Both the position numbers and the translations under genes were made by a program. Positions 24,162-36,205 of a stretch of 64,000 nucleotides of DNA are shown piece after piece. The notes under the pieces were generated by a model that was not told the DNA's origin, searched no databases, and saw only the letters and a list, made by a program, of their open reading frames with translations. Positions within the stretch are counted from its first letter, which is position 1. Each line of letters begins with the position of its first letter. The DNA comes from Catonia carolina (Eukaryota; Arthropoda; Insecta; Hemiptera; Achilidae): the NCBI GenBank assembly GCA_035578175.1, contig JAQMRL010000001.1, positions 239,211,038 through 239,275,037 on the forward strand, read 5' to 3'.

Positions 24162-24866
24162 TGTGACACTTAACTCTAAGATCCGTTTCGGGATCTGGGT
24201 AAAATAAAAAATTAGCACACTATAGTTTAAAATTACAAGTATTTATTACAAACTAAAAAATTACATTAATAAAGTGTCTTAAATCTACAAGGAAATTTCA
24301 ATTATTACAATGAAATCAATAATTAAAATAAATAATGAAAATAAATTAACTTAACTCTTACTTAATTAAACTAAATGTTACTTACAAATGATACAAAATA
24401 AACGTTAGACAACTTATAAACGTTGACCTTTTCTAAATGTACTCTTACGCACTACGCAATTCGTTCTCTGAATGACAGACAGATCAAGACTAACTTACTA
24501 AACAGGCTGTGCTTATATAAGTGAGGTGTAGAGATTTCGAAAAAAACAAACATTTTCGATATAATGGTACAAATACAAAGGATAAATCTTAACAAAAAGA
24601 TAAACAAATTAGGATTGAATAAAAGGGTTACAATATGGGACAATTACCTAAATAAATACCCTACTCTTTCTGGTAGCCGTACAAAAATAGCCCTACCTAT
24701 ACTATTATGGGAACTCCTATACATAGCCATCTTTACGTTGTTATTCTATTTCTTGGAAACCCTACCTATTTATTATTTACTACAAACTATAATTATTTAC
24801 AATAACGTTTTAAAAATCCGGTCCTCTTCGAGGATTCTCGAACTCACTTCCCTTTAGATATTTTCA
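24162..24866 (+). mobile_element. Solo LTR (705 bp) inserted in the jockey LINE
   Basis: The termini are TGTGACACTTAAC... and ...GATATTTTCA. An exact 6-bp duplication TAATAC lies at 24156-24161 and 24867-24872. Removing the LTR and one TAATAC restores the jockey frame across the site (DLPDNTYTTVVTF). The LTR contains TTCGGGATCTGGGTAAAAT near its left end, shared with 37484-37750 and, reversed, with 2640-2986. A TATATAAG core lies near 24515. The 97-codon frame at 24564-24857 lies inside the LTR and has no recognisable motif. Orientation follows the related copies only. Confidence 0.85.
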
Positions 24867-25825
24867 TAATACATATACAACAGTGGTTACATTTGTCAAT
24901 GATAAAGCTATTTTCGATGTCAATATTAATACTGCAGCTGTTGTATTAGATTTGTAACAAAGATATTTAGATAAATTTGAAAAATGGTCAGACTTGGAGA
25001 ATTCAGATCAATGAAACCAAATTTGTGCACGTTACATTCAATTTTAGGACAAACAACTGTCCGGCAGTAAAGTTATACGACTTTATTCCACATTATGACA
25101 CTGTCAGGTTTCTTAGCCTACACTTAAATCGTTGCATTACCCGGAAATAACATAAATAACTATCAAAAGCAAACTACTTGACCTAAATTTTCAAACAATG
25201 TATTGCGTCATACTAATTAGCACACCTCGCAACTCCCAAATGGTAAATTTTACACAGGACTGAAAAAACGTTGCCATTTTTTGACCACTGCTACTGTAAC
25301 AGGAAAACATTTGAGGAGTTACTTTTTTTAAGACTTGAATTAATTCCATAAAAAATATTTAATGATTTGAAAATTATTAAAAGTAATATTTAAGTTACAA
25401 TTTTTTCACATAATTTAATTTTTGGAGATACGAGTGATTCAACTTAAAAAAAAACTAAGTAGGCCTACCTATCCGTTGATAAATTACGTGGGGTAAACAG
25501 AAAAAAATTTATTTGTATTTGGTAAATTTGTAAACTAAAAAAAAAACTAGTAATATAATACAGAAAGTATTAGGTAAGTTACTTTCCTTTATTATCAGGC
25601 TGACGTAGATTTTTGTTTTTACAATCAAATCAGCAAAATCGATTTGCTAATTTAACTGTTTTAATTACCAACGCCGATATACTAAATCGTGATATGGATG
25701 CGCAAACGGTATGAGAAAAAATACGAAGTTTCAGTTTTAAACACATTGAACGTCTGAACAACCACGTAAATCACTTAGCACTGAATTTCTTGGACAACAG
25801 CAATGATGTTCATAGATTAAAACGT

Positions 25826-26245
25826 CTGCCCATAACAGACAGGTGGAGGGTCAAATTATTTACACTCAATCTGTTCGTTGCAGGGCTAAAATAAATAGTT
25901 CTGTTTCTTATCACATGGTTAGTCAATTAAATGACTGAATCATTTAAGAACAGAAGAGGTAGAGGTGTAAAAGACACTAATCAGAGTTATCTCCTCTGAA
26001 AGTAATGAATTTCATTGTACAGCCAGACCCTGTGGTGAATGAAGTGAAGTTGTCTTTAACAGAGTGGAAAATATGTGCTTTTCACTTCATTTCATTTTTC
26101 ACTTATATCATTTTTATCATTATGTGATAAGCATACTCTTCCACTCAGTGAGGAAGGCAATGGTAAACCACCTCACTCCTCGTTTTACTTAGTAAAACCT
26201 CTAGAGTTTCAAACCAGCCTTTCGGCTGTTGGCCTAAACAACAAC
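25826..26245 (+). mobile_element. SINE-A, full length, in the jockey 3' end
   Basis: It runs from GCCCATAACAGACAGG to GGCCTAAACAACAAC. The 12-bp duplication AGAYTAAAACGT (25814-25825 and 26246-26257, one mismatch) flanks it. The duplicated bases encode RLKR of the jockey protein, so the insertion point is within codons of the older element. Confidence 0.88.
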
Positions 26246-26762
26246 AGACTAAAACGTACTACAGTACTGGATCTTCCAGGGCGATTCTGATAGTGTGATT
26301 TTTAATTGTAAATAATATAAGTTAATATTCTGTAGATGACTAGCGTGTTTGAGTGTGAATGTTGTAAATAACTGAATGATCATTTTTAATTATCTCCAGT
26401 AAAGTTCCGTGTACTTATATTTTGGAATCATGTACTTATTGTTTATTACTTCACATTTTGTTTTTTTTTCTTTTTAAAGGAGGTTTTGGTTATTATTTAT
26501 TTTTATTTATCTAATTTTGATTGTAAATAATAATTAAGGGCAGTATATGTTTTATGTTATAATTTGTTAATTACACCAGTGGGTTGTAATTTGTTTATGT
26601 GTTAAATTCTAATTGATAAGTTGCATTTATTGTTACACAACAGATTATGCATTAAACAAAGTTATATGAAAAAAAATTAACTGAAAAATTAATATTAAAT
26701 ATTACTTTCTTAAATTTTAAGAAAGTTATTTATTTATTTATTATTTTTTTTAACGTATCTGT

Positions 26763-26980
26763 GAGTAATGAATTTCATTATAGGCCTGCACCCAGTGGTC
26801 AATGAGGTGAAGGTTTCATTTGCAGGGTGGAAAGTATATGCTTTTCAGCGAGCCTGGCACGCTGATAAGCAAATTTTTTCACTCAGTGAGGAAGGCAAAC
26901 GTAAACCACCTTACTCCTCGTTTCTTAGTAAAGCTCTAGAGGTTCAAGTCAGCCGAAAGGCTGGTTTAAAACACCCGAAA
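26763..26980 (+). mobile_element. SINE-A, 5'-truncated, with inverted terminal hairpin
   Basis: It starts within the family at GTAATGAATTTCATTA and runs to CTCTAGAGGTTCAA. The following 18 nt (26948-26965) are the reverse complement of the usual terminal hairpin: GTCAGCCGAAAGGCTGGT instead of ACCAGCCTTTCGGCTGAC. The 102-codon frame at 26768-27076 runs through the SINE and is not a gene. Confidence 0.75.
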
Positions 26981-29147
26981 AACTATGTAAAAAAAAAATG
27001 TTTTAAAAATTATTTTGTTTCTTTATTGATCAAAATTTCTAATGTTAGAGAAATATTTTTAAAAATAAAATATTAAATAAAGAAAGGAATACTGTAACCA
27101 AACATATTTCTCTGAAATGAGATATTAACTCAGTTTTACACAAATTACATGTGAATTTATGGAAGTAAATTCAAGTTATGATTTCTGAATTAGTGGCTAC
27201 AAGTTAATTTCCACGTTGAGTTTTAGGGAATGAATGTAAAATCTTAAAAAAAATTTATTCGGGGTTCAATTAAATAGTACAGCTGTATTTCACAACCACA
27301 CAAAATGATTATCAGTAATTTGCAATGTAAAAAACATTTTTTGAAAGTAGACACTCCTCCCTTGAGTAAGCGTGATATATATTCAACCAGTTTCGAGATT
27401 GCCCATGAGTTATTATCAAGTTTCTATCATAATTAAATAGGAAACATAATTGTAATTTACGGCTTTATTTACATACTCTTACTCTTTGGAATATGTTTTG
27501 TTTATTCTCTACATAAATACATAACAAGTACCATTTTCATTCAGTGTTAACAAGAGTTATTTACTTACCGTTAGTTGTGAGTGTATTTTGTTAGCATAAT
27601 AAATGCTGTATCAGCTAAACAGTGCTACCTGTATTGTAATTCATCCTCCCTTCATTATATAAATGGAAACTTTCCATCTTCCATATATGTGTACAAATCA
27701 CGGTGTTACAATCGTTAAAATTACATTCCTTTGAAAAAACACATTTTCGTAATTTGTTGACAGATGTTAACTACTTTCTCATCTTCTGTGCTTGCGTATT
27801 TTTGCTTTCCTTTATTATCAGACTGACGTAGATTTTTGTTTTTAGTATCAAATCAGCAAAACCTATCTATTCTTTTATAGAGAAACAAAATTATTATATA
27901 ATATACGTGACGTGCAGACTAAACAGTAATAAATAAATGTAAAAAGAATTATAAAATACAGTCTTTTGCGGCATAATGCTGACTAAAAATTAGTAATGTT
28001 AAAGAATCATGTCATGTCTAGGTTTTAAATTCAAGGGTAGGCCTATATGGTAGCGCGTGGTATGACAGAGACAACGGAAAGGTGGGAAGAAATGATACAA
28101 CGAAATGATATAAGAGTGGTGATTGGCTAAATCAATTATGAAAGGCATAATCTAATTGGGTGTTTTAAAATTAACGGATAGTCCGAAGGTCAGATTAAGA
28201 CGCACAGCTTGTAAAGAGAAAAATCGAGGAGTAACCTTGGTGCAGTGAATGAGAGTAGACGTATTCCAATGTGATCTTACAATATTAGGTAAATTTTGTG
28301 AGTTCAAAATTATAACAGTAAATGTATTAACAGTAAAATACAAAGGAACGTGAACTATAAAAGAAAGTGGAGACTGATTATTGGCTTATTTGATGTAAAA
28401 CATGTACATTCATCTAATCGTAAAACGCCATCTGTGTCTTTAATTAAACTAAGTACATCGTTACCTGGAAATGTGACTTACACCTCAAAATAGAGACTTG
28501 GACGGCAAGTACAACTATATTCAATACTCTGTATACAGAACTAAAGTTTTATTAAAGCGCTACAAGTAAAGTAAATAATTTAATAAACTGTTTAGTAGTA
28601 ATTTGGGGATTTTTTGTTTTGATAATAAAAAATATGTAATAAATGGATCGTTTTCTCTTCTGTTTAATTTTTTTTTAATAAATAAGATATATCACATCGT
28701 GATGTGATATCGTTTGTTTATTTTGATGTGTATATGTTTATTTCCAGCTATAACACCCTCAATACTCTGTTGAACTTTTGACAGAACCGCATCCTTTGGA
28801 ACAAAATAAATTTTTATTTCATAATAAATACAAAAACTTACACATTCAGAAGATAACTAATTACGTCTACAATATACACTAGTATTTGATATACTATAAT
28901 ATTATTTGATAAATAATCTTTTCCAACCTTGTTGACAGTTTCCGCTTTTGACCGTCATCAATGAGTGTTGGGTTGTTTCATTTTAATTGAAACTCTTGAA
29001 GCATCGTTATGATAATTGAATCCTATTATCGTAGAATAACAGTTCACAGGAAAACCTGCAGGTTCCTTTACCATTTTGTGCTAATCCTGTACTAATTTAT
29101 TTAAATTTAATTGTCTGCAACAGTCTTTCGACCAATTATGGCAGAAA
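26981..29147. other. Unassigned, with small shared segments
   Basis: 27803-27860 (CTTTATTATCAG-CTGACGTAGATTTT) is shared with 25583-25640. About 28912-28955 (CCTTGTTGACAG) is shared with 52360-52400. A 10-bp-arm palindrome, ATATCACATC-GT-GATGTGATAT, is at 28689-28710. No gene is supported. Confidence 0.55.
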
Positions 29148-29157
29148 ATAAATACAC

Positions 29158-29546
29158 CTGCCCATATTAGACAGGTGGAGTGTCAAATTATTTACACTCA
29201 GTCTGTTCGTTTCAGGGCTAAAACCAATAGTTCTGTTTCTTATCACATGGTCAGTCAATTAAATGACTAAATCATTTAAGAACAGAAGAGGTAGAGGTGT
29301 AAAAGACACTAATCAGAGTTATCTCCTCTGAAAGTAATGAATTTCATTAAACAGCCAGACCCTGTGGTGTTTGAAGTGAAGGTGTCATTTGCAGAGTGGA
29401 AAATATGTGCTTTTCAGAGGGCCCGACATGCTGATAAGCGTACTTTTCCACTCAGTGATGAAGGCAATGGCAAACCACCTCTCTCCTCGTTTTACTTAGT
29501 AAAACCTCTACAGGCCTTTCGGCTGACGACCTAAACAACAACAACA
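29158..29546 (+). mobile_element. SINE-A, full length, 10-bp target duplication
   Basis: It runs from TGCCCATATTAGACAGG to GACCTAAACAACAACA. The duplication ATAAATACAC is exact, at 29148-29157 and 29547-29556. The small frame at 29337-29534 falls inside the SINE. Confidence 0.9.
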
Positions 29547-29563
29547 ATAAATACACATTAAAA

Positions 29564-30190
29564 TGTCGCCGACAGCCCCAACAATACCAGCGCCTGCGAA
29601 AGTCCCCAGAACCGGCCGCGAAGAGCGCTACTGACGCACGGCTAGCAGTGCCTCCTCTCCACCATGAAGTGAACTCGCTGGAGAGGGATTTAAGCAGCCG
29701 CTTTGAACCGCGAGTCGCATTTCGCCATCTAACATCCAACCGGGGAAGAACAAGGAAGAAGAGCTCCTGACCGAAGAAGAAGCCTAGCCATGACCAGACG
29801 CACCATCCCAGTCTACGCTACCTGTAGCGGACGCACACTCCCACACCGATCAGCCTTCGCCGACCCGGAGAGAACCGCCTTGGCCGCGCTAATGGCCGAC
29901 CCGACCCGACACTGCGGGGCTGTGGGGGCCACCACTGTCACGCTGCAGTAGGGACCCAACTGCTGCTGAAGGAACGCTAGGCCTGAACCCGGTAGCTGAG
30001 CCGTCAATTTTCGGGCTCCGTTTCCAACACGCAGCTTGCCGCTTCCAAACACCAAAACGGCCATTTTTAGGCCCATCAAAAATACCAAACGGTCTTTCTC
30101 AGAACCCCCAACCAATTAAACGGCCCTTTTCAGGCCCACCAAACTTACAAGCAAGGTTTCACCACGTGTCGTCGACCCCGTTCGGCGACA
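29564..30190. mobile_element. GC-rich solo LTR (627 bp)
   Basis: A sharply bounded GC-rich, CpG-rich island sits in AT-rich surroundings. It starts TGTCGCCGA and ends TCGGCGACA, a 9-bp terminal inverted repeat with TG...CA termini as in LTRs. No primer-binding site or polypurine tract adjoins, so it would be a solo LTR. The flanking bases (TTAAAA left, ATAATT right) give no clean duplication, so the identification rests on the termini. Reverse frames at 29452-29739 and 29813-30115 come from the GC-rich composition. A host CpG island or exon is the alternative. Confidence 0.6.
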
Positions 30191-30286
30191 ATAATTATAA
30201 ATTAATAATAAAAATTATAATAAAATTTAGTAAAAATTAATATAGTAAAATTTAGTATAAATAAGTAGGCCTAAACACTAAATTTA

Positions 30287-30677
30287 GCCCATAACAGGCA
30301 GGCGGAGTGTTAAATTATTTACACTCGATCTACTAGTTCCAGGGCTACAAAAAATATTTCTGTTTTTATCACATAGTTAGTCAATTATATGACTGAAGCG
30401 TTTAAGAACAGAAGAGGTAGAGGTGTAAAATACACTAGTCGCGAGTTATCTTTTTGGAGAGTAATTTCATTATACAGCCAGACCCTGTGATGAATGAAGT
30501 GAAGGTGTCATTTGCAGGGTGGAAAGATGATGCTTTCAAGAAAGCCTGGCATGCTAAATAAGCATACTTTTACACTCAGTGAGGAGGTAATCGTAAACCA
30601 CCTCACTCCTCATATAATTTATTTAACCTCTTGAGGTTCAAACCAACCTTTTGGCTGATAACCTAAAAAACAACAGA
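30287..30677 (+). mobile_element. SINE-A, near full length
   Basis: It runs from GCCCATAACAGGCAGG to CTTTTGGCTGATAACCTAAA, then AACAACAG. The terminal hairpin is slightly degraded (CCTTTTGGCTG). No clear target duplication. Confidence 0.8.
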
Positions 30678-30818
30678 ATTGTTAGAAAGTATATAAAAAT
30701 TAATTTGAAATTATGATAGGTATTGGCTTTATTGTACAGGAATGTGTGCACGCACCAATAAACACAAGCACTTATTTCACAATGTAATAAGTACAGATGA
30801 TTAGTTATCCCATTATAT

Positions 30819-30822
<4 letters not shown>

Positions 30823-30876
<54 letters not shown>

Positions 30877-30894
30877 CTATCTCTCTCTCTCTCT
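30823..30894. repeat. Compound microsatellite (CT)n(CTAT)n(CT)n
   Basis: Uninterrupted CT repeats are followed by about six CTAT units and a further CT run. Confidence 0.95.
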
Positions 30895-31310
30895 GCTACT
30901 TCTCATTGTTGTCGATAATCATCGGCATTAAATAAAATAACAAACTGAATCCTGTTGGTGACGTTTCTAGGATAATACTTCGTCATAATAATTAGCACTA
31001 ATAATTATTTGCATTTATTAAAATAATTTCATTTTAACGGCTTTTGATAATGTCATTAACATCGGTACAATTTTTATTATCACGACCTCATTCCTTATGA
31101 AATTAGATAATGTAATAAAACATTGAATTATGTACAGGATAAATAAAGTGAATTACCACCAGTCGAGAAAATTCAACAAATTTTTATTAGTTATTTATAA
31201 CTAAATCATTAGATGATTAACTTTTCAAATTCAGGAAAAATTTGTTTAAGAACGTACAAGTATAAAATAAAACTAAATCATATTTAATAATTATTTGTGT
31301 ATTTTATTAT

Positions 31311-31795
31311 TGTTTTTTTTTTTACTTTCTCTTGCCTACATGAATATATAGGAAGGAAAGTATTGTTTTATATCGATTTTTTGAAATCGAGTTTTCACCG
31401 GATCTACACGTTTTCAGACCCCTGATCCCAAAAAAACATATTTTTAGCAATTGGTCTATGTGCATGTGTGTGTGTTTGTATGTGTGAACAGAATATCTCA
31501 AGAAGGAACATCGTACAACTTTGAAACTTAAAACTAAAGTTAGATACTTCTAATAGACCCGATACGAACATTTTCATCAAAATCGATCAACCGGAAGTAA
31601 AAGTTTATTCCTGGAATTTTCCACTTTTTGCGATTTTCTCAAAACCGGCTTCTACGATTTTTTTAAAAATCACCTCATTTACTAAATTTTTTATGCTCTA
31701 CAAAACAGGGTAGGCGCCATGTCTGCTGAAATTCTTAAGAAGGCTGTTTTTTCGTGATTTCGCATCCATTTTACTGACTTTTAACCGCAGTCTAT
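31311..31795 (+). repeat. HR repeat, 5' half
   Basis: It carries the HR start ACTTTCTCTTGCC at 31324-31336, then CGAGTTTTCACCGGATCTA, GAACAGAATATCTCAAGAA and TCATGTCTGCTGAAATTC-like blocks as in the copy at 35269. It stops near 31795, ~50 bp before the deleted mariner-like element. Confidence 0.75.
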
Positions 31796-31846
31796 TTATA
31801 TCTGCTGCACGGTTCGGTGGGATATACTATACATATGCATACAATA

Positions 31847-32460
31847 CCGGGTCATCGAGAAAGGTTGCATTCATTTAAAAAAAATACAGTTTAAAAACTA
31901 CTGGAGATAACGGCATTGTTTTTTGTTGTAAACATAAAATATAAAAGTTTATTTTTTGGCATAACTGTACCGCAAGTTGAATAAATTGAATTATAAAATA
32001 TTAACATAATTGGCAACAAGACGGGGCACCTCCTCATTTCAGTCTTCCAGTGCGCCACGCCCTAAATTAAAGTTTCCCTGACCGTTGGATCGGTGGAACC
32101 AGTCCTGTGTTTTGGCCTCCGAGGAGTTCAGATTTAACCTCACAAGATTTTTTATTCTGGGGTTATGATAAAAATCATGTCTATGAAGAGCAGATTCGAA
32201 ATATGATTCATTTACGATAACGAATTGCTACTGCTGTTACTTTGGTCAAACCCGATATAACACAGCGCACCTGGACAGAGGGCGACCATCGTTTAGATGT
32301 GTGCAGAGCAACCAACGGTGCTCATATACAAACTTATTAAGGTATATAAACAATTTTTTAATACTTTCTGTTTACAACAACAACAAAATTATGACTTTAT
32401 CTCCAGTAGTTTTTAAACTGTAATTTTTTTAAATGGTTGCAACCTTTCTTGATGATCCAG
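31847..32460 (+). mobile_element. Internally deleted mariner-like element (614 bp)
   Basis: Long terminal inverted repeats of ~65 bp are present: the left end reads CCGGGTCATCGAGAAAGG and the right end, reversed, CTGGATCATCAAGAAAGG, both followed by a near-identical block including ACAGTTTAAAAACTACTGG. A TA dinucleotide flanks each end (31845-31846, 32461-32462), the standard mariner/Tc1 target. Inside, at about 32075-32340, the translation WPPRSSDLTSQDFLFWGY matches the third catalytic-Asp block (P-P-R-S-P-D-L-T-P-D-F) of this transposase type, followed by a degraded C terminus. The N-terminal part is absent, so it is non-autonomous. Confidence 0.85.
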
Positions 32461-32462
32461 TA

Positions 32463-35268
32463 TACAAAAGCGAAATCCATTCACTTACTCTCTCGTGCAT
32501 CACGAAATCTCGAGATTCATACCAAAAAACTTGAAATTGGGTATGTTTGTTACATTAGTAATACTGTGCGACGCAAACTAAAAATGTTTATAACTTTTTA
32601 TGGAGTAAATTATACTTACAGTTTATATTATTATTTACGGAAGCCATTAATTTTAAATAATTTGGGAACTAAAATAATAGGCTGGATGATTTCACAATAG
32701 AAGATAATTTTATAGGTATAAAATATGTGAGTTCTGAATTTGTGTAATTAAATTTTGCAAGGTTGAGGTTTGAGGAAGTAGGTAAGAGTTGAAAGTTAAT
32801 GTAATAAGAGGAAAAAGAACAAAAAGGGGAGAAGAGAATGAAGATATAAGAGATGAAAATAGGAAGTTACTAAGTGCGTAAAGGAATAAGGGATAGTGTG
32901 AGAATAGAACAAGAGTTTTAGAAGAGTAGCGCTAGAGTTCTGTTACAGTTTTAAGATGCGATTCTGGTTAACTGGTGCCTGGGGAAAACCAGGAAAACTA
33001 GAAGAGATGCGAAGAGTCATGGTAAATAAGTGAAGACAGGGGGAATAAGAGGAAAGGGTGAGAAAGCTTGCAAGGTGGTGAACTTGAGGTATTTTCATAT
33101 TAAAAGACCTCTTTCCCCCTACCTCATCACTTTTTTCTATTTTCAAACCTTTAAATTAACCTGATGACAAGAGATACAGAAAACGAAAAATTAACAACTG
33201 GAATCAATTATGAAAGTTTAATTCCTAATCGGATGAGAACAGAATAAAATGAAAAAGAGAACTAATCGTAACGTTTGAAAGATGTATTACTCATTTCAGG
33301 ATTACCAACAAACCTTTGTCTACTTGCATAGTTTAGTTACACATATCAACGTAGTGGTAACACTGCTTTTCTTACTCCTGGTTGTATTTTAATTATTTAC
33401 TCTGTGACACTGCTTTTCCAGTTGTAAAATATTTAATGAGATTAAGTCTAGAAGTAAGATACCTCCTTCTCTAAAGCATGTAACACTCATTAACCAGCTC
33501 TGAAATGCTTTGATGCTTTTGAAACAATCTTATAAATTAATAATGACCGAAAGAAAAACGGAATTAACATTAATAAAACATAAAATATTTATGCAATTTA
33601 TACATATACCTTATAATGTTATAATTCGTAAAAAGCAGAACACTTTATTTCGAAATTTCGAAATGGGCTTGTCACAACGACGAATCTTCATGGAGGAAGT
33701 CAGTCAACGATTGTTTTTAGAAATGTTGTTTGAAGTACAGTACTATAGTATATCCCACAGAACCGTGCAGCAGATATAAACAGACTACGGGTTGAAAGTC
33801 AGTAAAAAAAATGCGTAATCATGTTTCATTCGACCAACACCTTCATTTAAAACAACCGGTGACAGACCGGATGTTTATAATAGGCCTTCTCTATGAATCT
33901 TTTCATCTGGTACTGTCGAATTTTGTATTTAGTATAGCAAGTTATATTTGATAAGCAAAGAACATTTTTTGTGACTCGAATGGATCGCGCAATCACAATT
34001 TTAATAGATTTATGTTTTAAAACCGCATCAAACCAGTCGAGAAACTTATGACAAAAAATAGTTTTATCAATTTCTAGTCATTACAGTCCACTTAGGAAGG
34101 AACTCTGTAGCTGATTACAACCACTTCATTACTACGGACATCTTATGCGGTTCGATGGAAAGTAAATTCCGTAATATAACCGTGAGCACTTTCTGTACCG
34201 TATGTTAGCATAGGTACGGTAATTAAATATACAAAGAATCAAATTTTAAACAGACAGATAATTGCATTCCTTAAACAAATATTAAAAACTGTAATTACAT
34301 ATTAATATTTACTATAATTTAAAAATTTTTAATGTTTTACAAAGTTGTTATCAGTATATTTATATTTTTATAAAATAACGTAAATATTGGAAATATCACA
34401 AAGTTGGCTGTTTTGCATTTTAATATTAATAATATGTTTAAAAATACTGTGAAATGAAAAATTTATTATTCAATATATGATAAAGTTTCAACATAAATTT
34501 CATAAAGTAGCATGTCATTTATACATTATTTACGAAAAGAAAATGCATTTTATATTAAATAAATAATGAAAAAAAACATGCAAAATTCATATTCATATAA
34601 TAAGTGCAGTACAGAAGTAATGCATGTTGCATATTTTTGTAACGTATTATTGAAAATAGGAAACGTTTTGCTACATGTTTTAATCCACCTGTTTCGTCTA
34701 CTATTAAAAGTATGTACCTTGCACTATTTTATGAACAATGAAAAATGTTTCGATAGAAAACAAGCAAATAAATTGAAATTTATTCCTTTTTCAAAGACAT
34801 TCACTTTATCATTATTTTCATCATGTCGTTTTTCCATATTGTAGTAAATAAATACACTTTTATTTTAAAATTAAATAACATACGTGCGAATAACCCCCAT
34901 GTGAATACACTGACGCAATTTATTTTCAATGCGCTGAAAATGATCTCAGTTGCTGTGACAACGATCATTATGAAACGTCACATATAGGTTACATCTTGTT
35001 TGTTGATTCGTATTTAAAATAAAATCCGTAGGGCGGAAAATGAGACATTCCAATGATTCTTCAGAAATTATTAAAATAAATTATCTTCATTTAAAACATT
35101 TTGAAGTTTTAGGACTTCAATGTTTTACTTTAATGCGGTAGTCCTACAAATTTTTGTCGCTTCCTCATTCTACAACGGATCGACTTTAATCTTCCCAATC
35201 GCCCTTCCTGAGATTTTTTGATACCATAACGTTCTGGACTGTCTGTATCCGTGTTTTCTCTTAGCGAC
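32463..35268. other. Unassigned
   Basis: Frames of 60-92 codons (32437-32700, 32943-33146, 33510-33779, 34566-34844) have no recognisable domain. Purine-rich DNA lies at about 32760-32930. Nothing else supported. Confidence 0.5.
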
Positions 35269-36205
35269 TTTTTTACTTTCTCTTGCCTGTTTGAAGATAT
35301 AGGAAGGAAAGTATTGTTTTCATGTCGTTTTTCGAAATCAAGTTTTCACCGGATCTAAACGTTTTTAGACCCCCTAAACCCAAAAAACATGTTTTTAGCG
35401 ATTGGTGTGTGTGTCTGAACAGAATATCTCAAGAACGAAACCTCGTACGAACTTGAAACTTGTAGCTTAAGCTAGGCATCACTACCGGACCCGACACGAA
35501 CATTTTCATCACAATCGGTTAACCGGAAGTAGTAATTTATTCGTGTAATTTTTCACTTTTTTACGATTTTCTCAAAAACTGGTCCTACAATTTTTATTAA
35601 AAATCGCCACGTTTGCTAAATTGCTTATGCTTTACAAGATAAGGTAGGAGTCATGTCTGCTGAAATTTTTGGTGAGGCTGTTTTCTCGTGAAAAAATTGT
35701 TATTTTAAGATAGCAACTTTATATGCATTTTATCGCAAAAATGTATAACCTATAATAAAAGTCGTAGAAAATTTAAAATCCTACAACTTTTATTTTAACA
35801 TATATTTTTGTACAACGCTTAGTTTAGCGGTAATTAGCTATTTTTTGTTTTTTCTCTCGAAAACATGTAAAAAATCTATTTTTTAAAGATATCAGCCTTA
35901 TTATGCATTTTACGACCAAAAAGTTTAATCAGATTTATAGGAAATTGAAAGATCTACAAGTTATGTAAAGCGTTTTTTTTCTACAGATCCTAGATTAGCG
36001 TGAAAGAGTGATTTTCCGTATTTTTAAGCCAAACTGAGGTTGATTTTAATTTTGCGTCTTACACTCATGATTCAAATTAGGTTATGTTTATTGACGTTAG
36101 TTTTTTTGTTTATTTCTAATGTTTTGTTACTAATGTTAGATTATATTGTTCAATATTTGCATTGGCAAGAGAAAGTTGTGCGAGTGTTTCACACCAGATT
36201 TTTTC
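35269..36205 (+). repeat. HR repeat, complete copy
   Basis: Reference copy of the family (others at 334-690 minus, 18791-20165, 31311-31795, 56525-56645 minus). It holds a perfect 13-bp inverted repeat near its ends: ACTTTCTCTTGCC at 35275-35287 and GGCAAGAGAAAGT at 36164-36176. Homology to other copies extends ~25 bp beyond the right motif (to CACCAGATTTTT), so the inverted repeat is subterminal there. No long reading frame. The 89-codon frame at 36040-36309 runs across the border. It could be a MITE or the tail of a larger element. Confidence 0.75.

Larger units (their letters stand above)
23764..26290 (+). mobile_element. Jockey-clade LINE, ORF2 remnant with two nested insertions
   Basis: Conserved reverse transcriptase blocks occur in order on the plus strand. 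TPISLFPVFEKLCLKR and HQSGFLEGCASVEQV (23776-23910) fit the finger region. GSVPRSVVYILYTVDL (~24100-24150) fits the 'PQGSVLGP..Y.LYT.DLP' block. TFVNDKAIF (~24890) stands where the catalytic F/YADD box should be; the first catalytic Asp is replaced (VND). WRIQINETKFVHVTF and FLSLHLN follow at ~24995-25120, then LALNFLDNSNDVHRLKR near 25770-25825, and LDLPGRF with a TGA at 26288-26290. Stops and frameshifts make it inactive. It is interrupted by a solo LTR (24162-24866), SINE-A (25826-26245), and probably other sequence at about 25331-25660 that includes a segment also found at 27803-27860. Confidence 0.85.

Noticed and set aside
29452..30115. Two reverse-strand frames of 95 and 100 codons in the GC-rich island
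   Set aside because: GC-rich DNA has few stop codons; one frame crosses into SINE-A, and the island ends look like an LTR.
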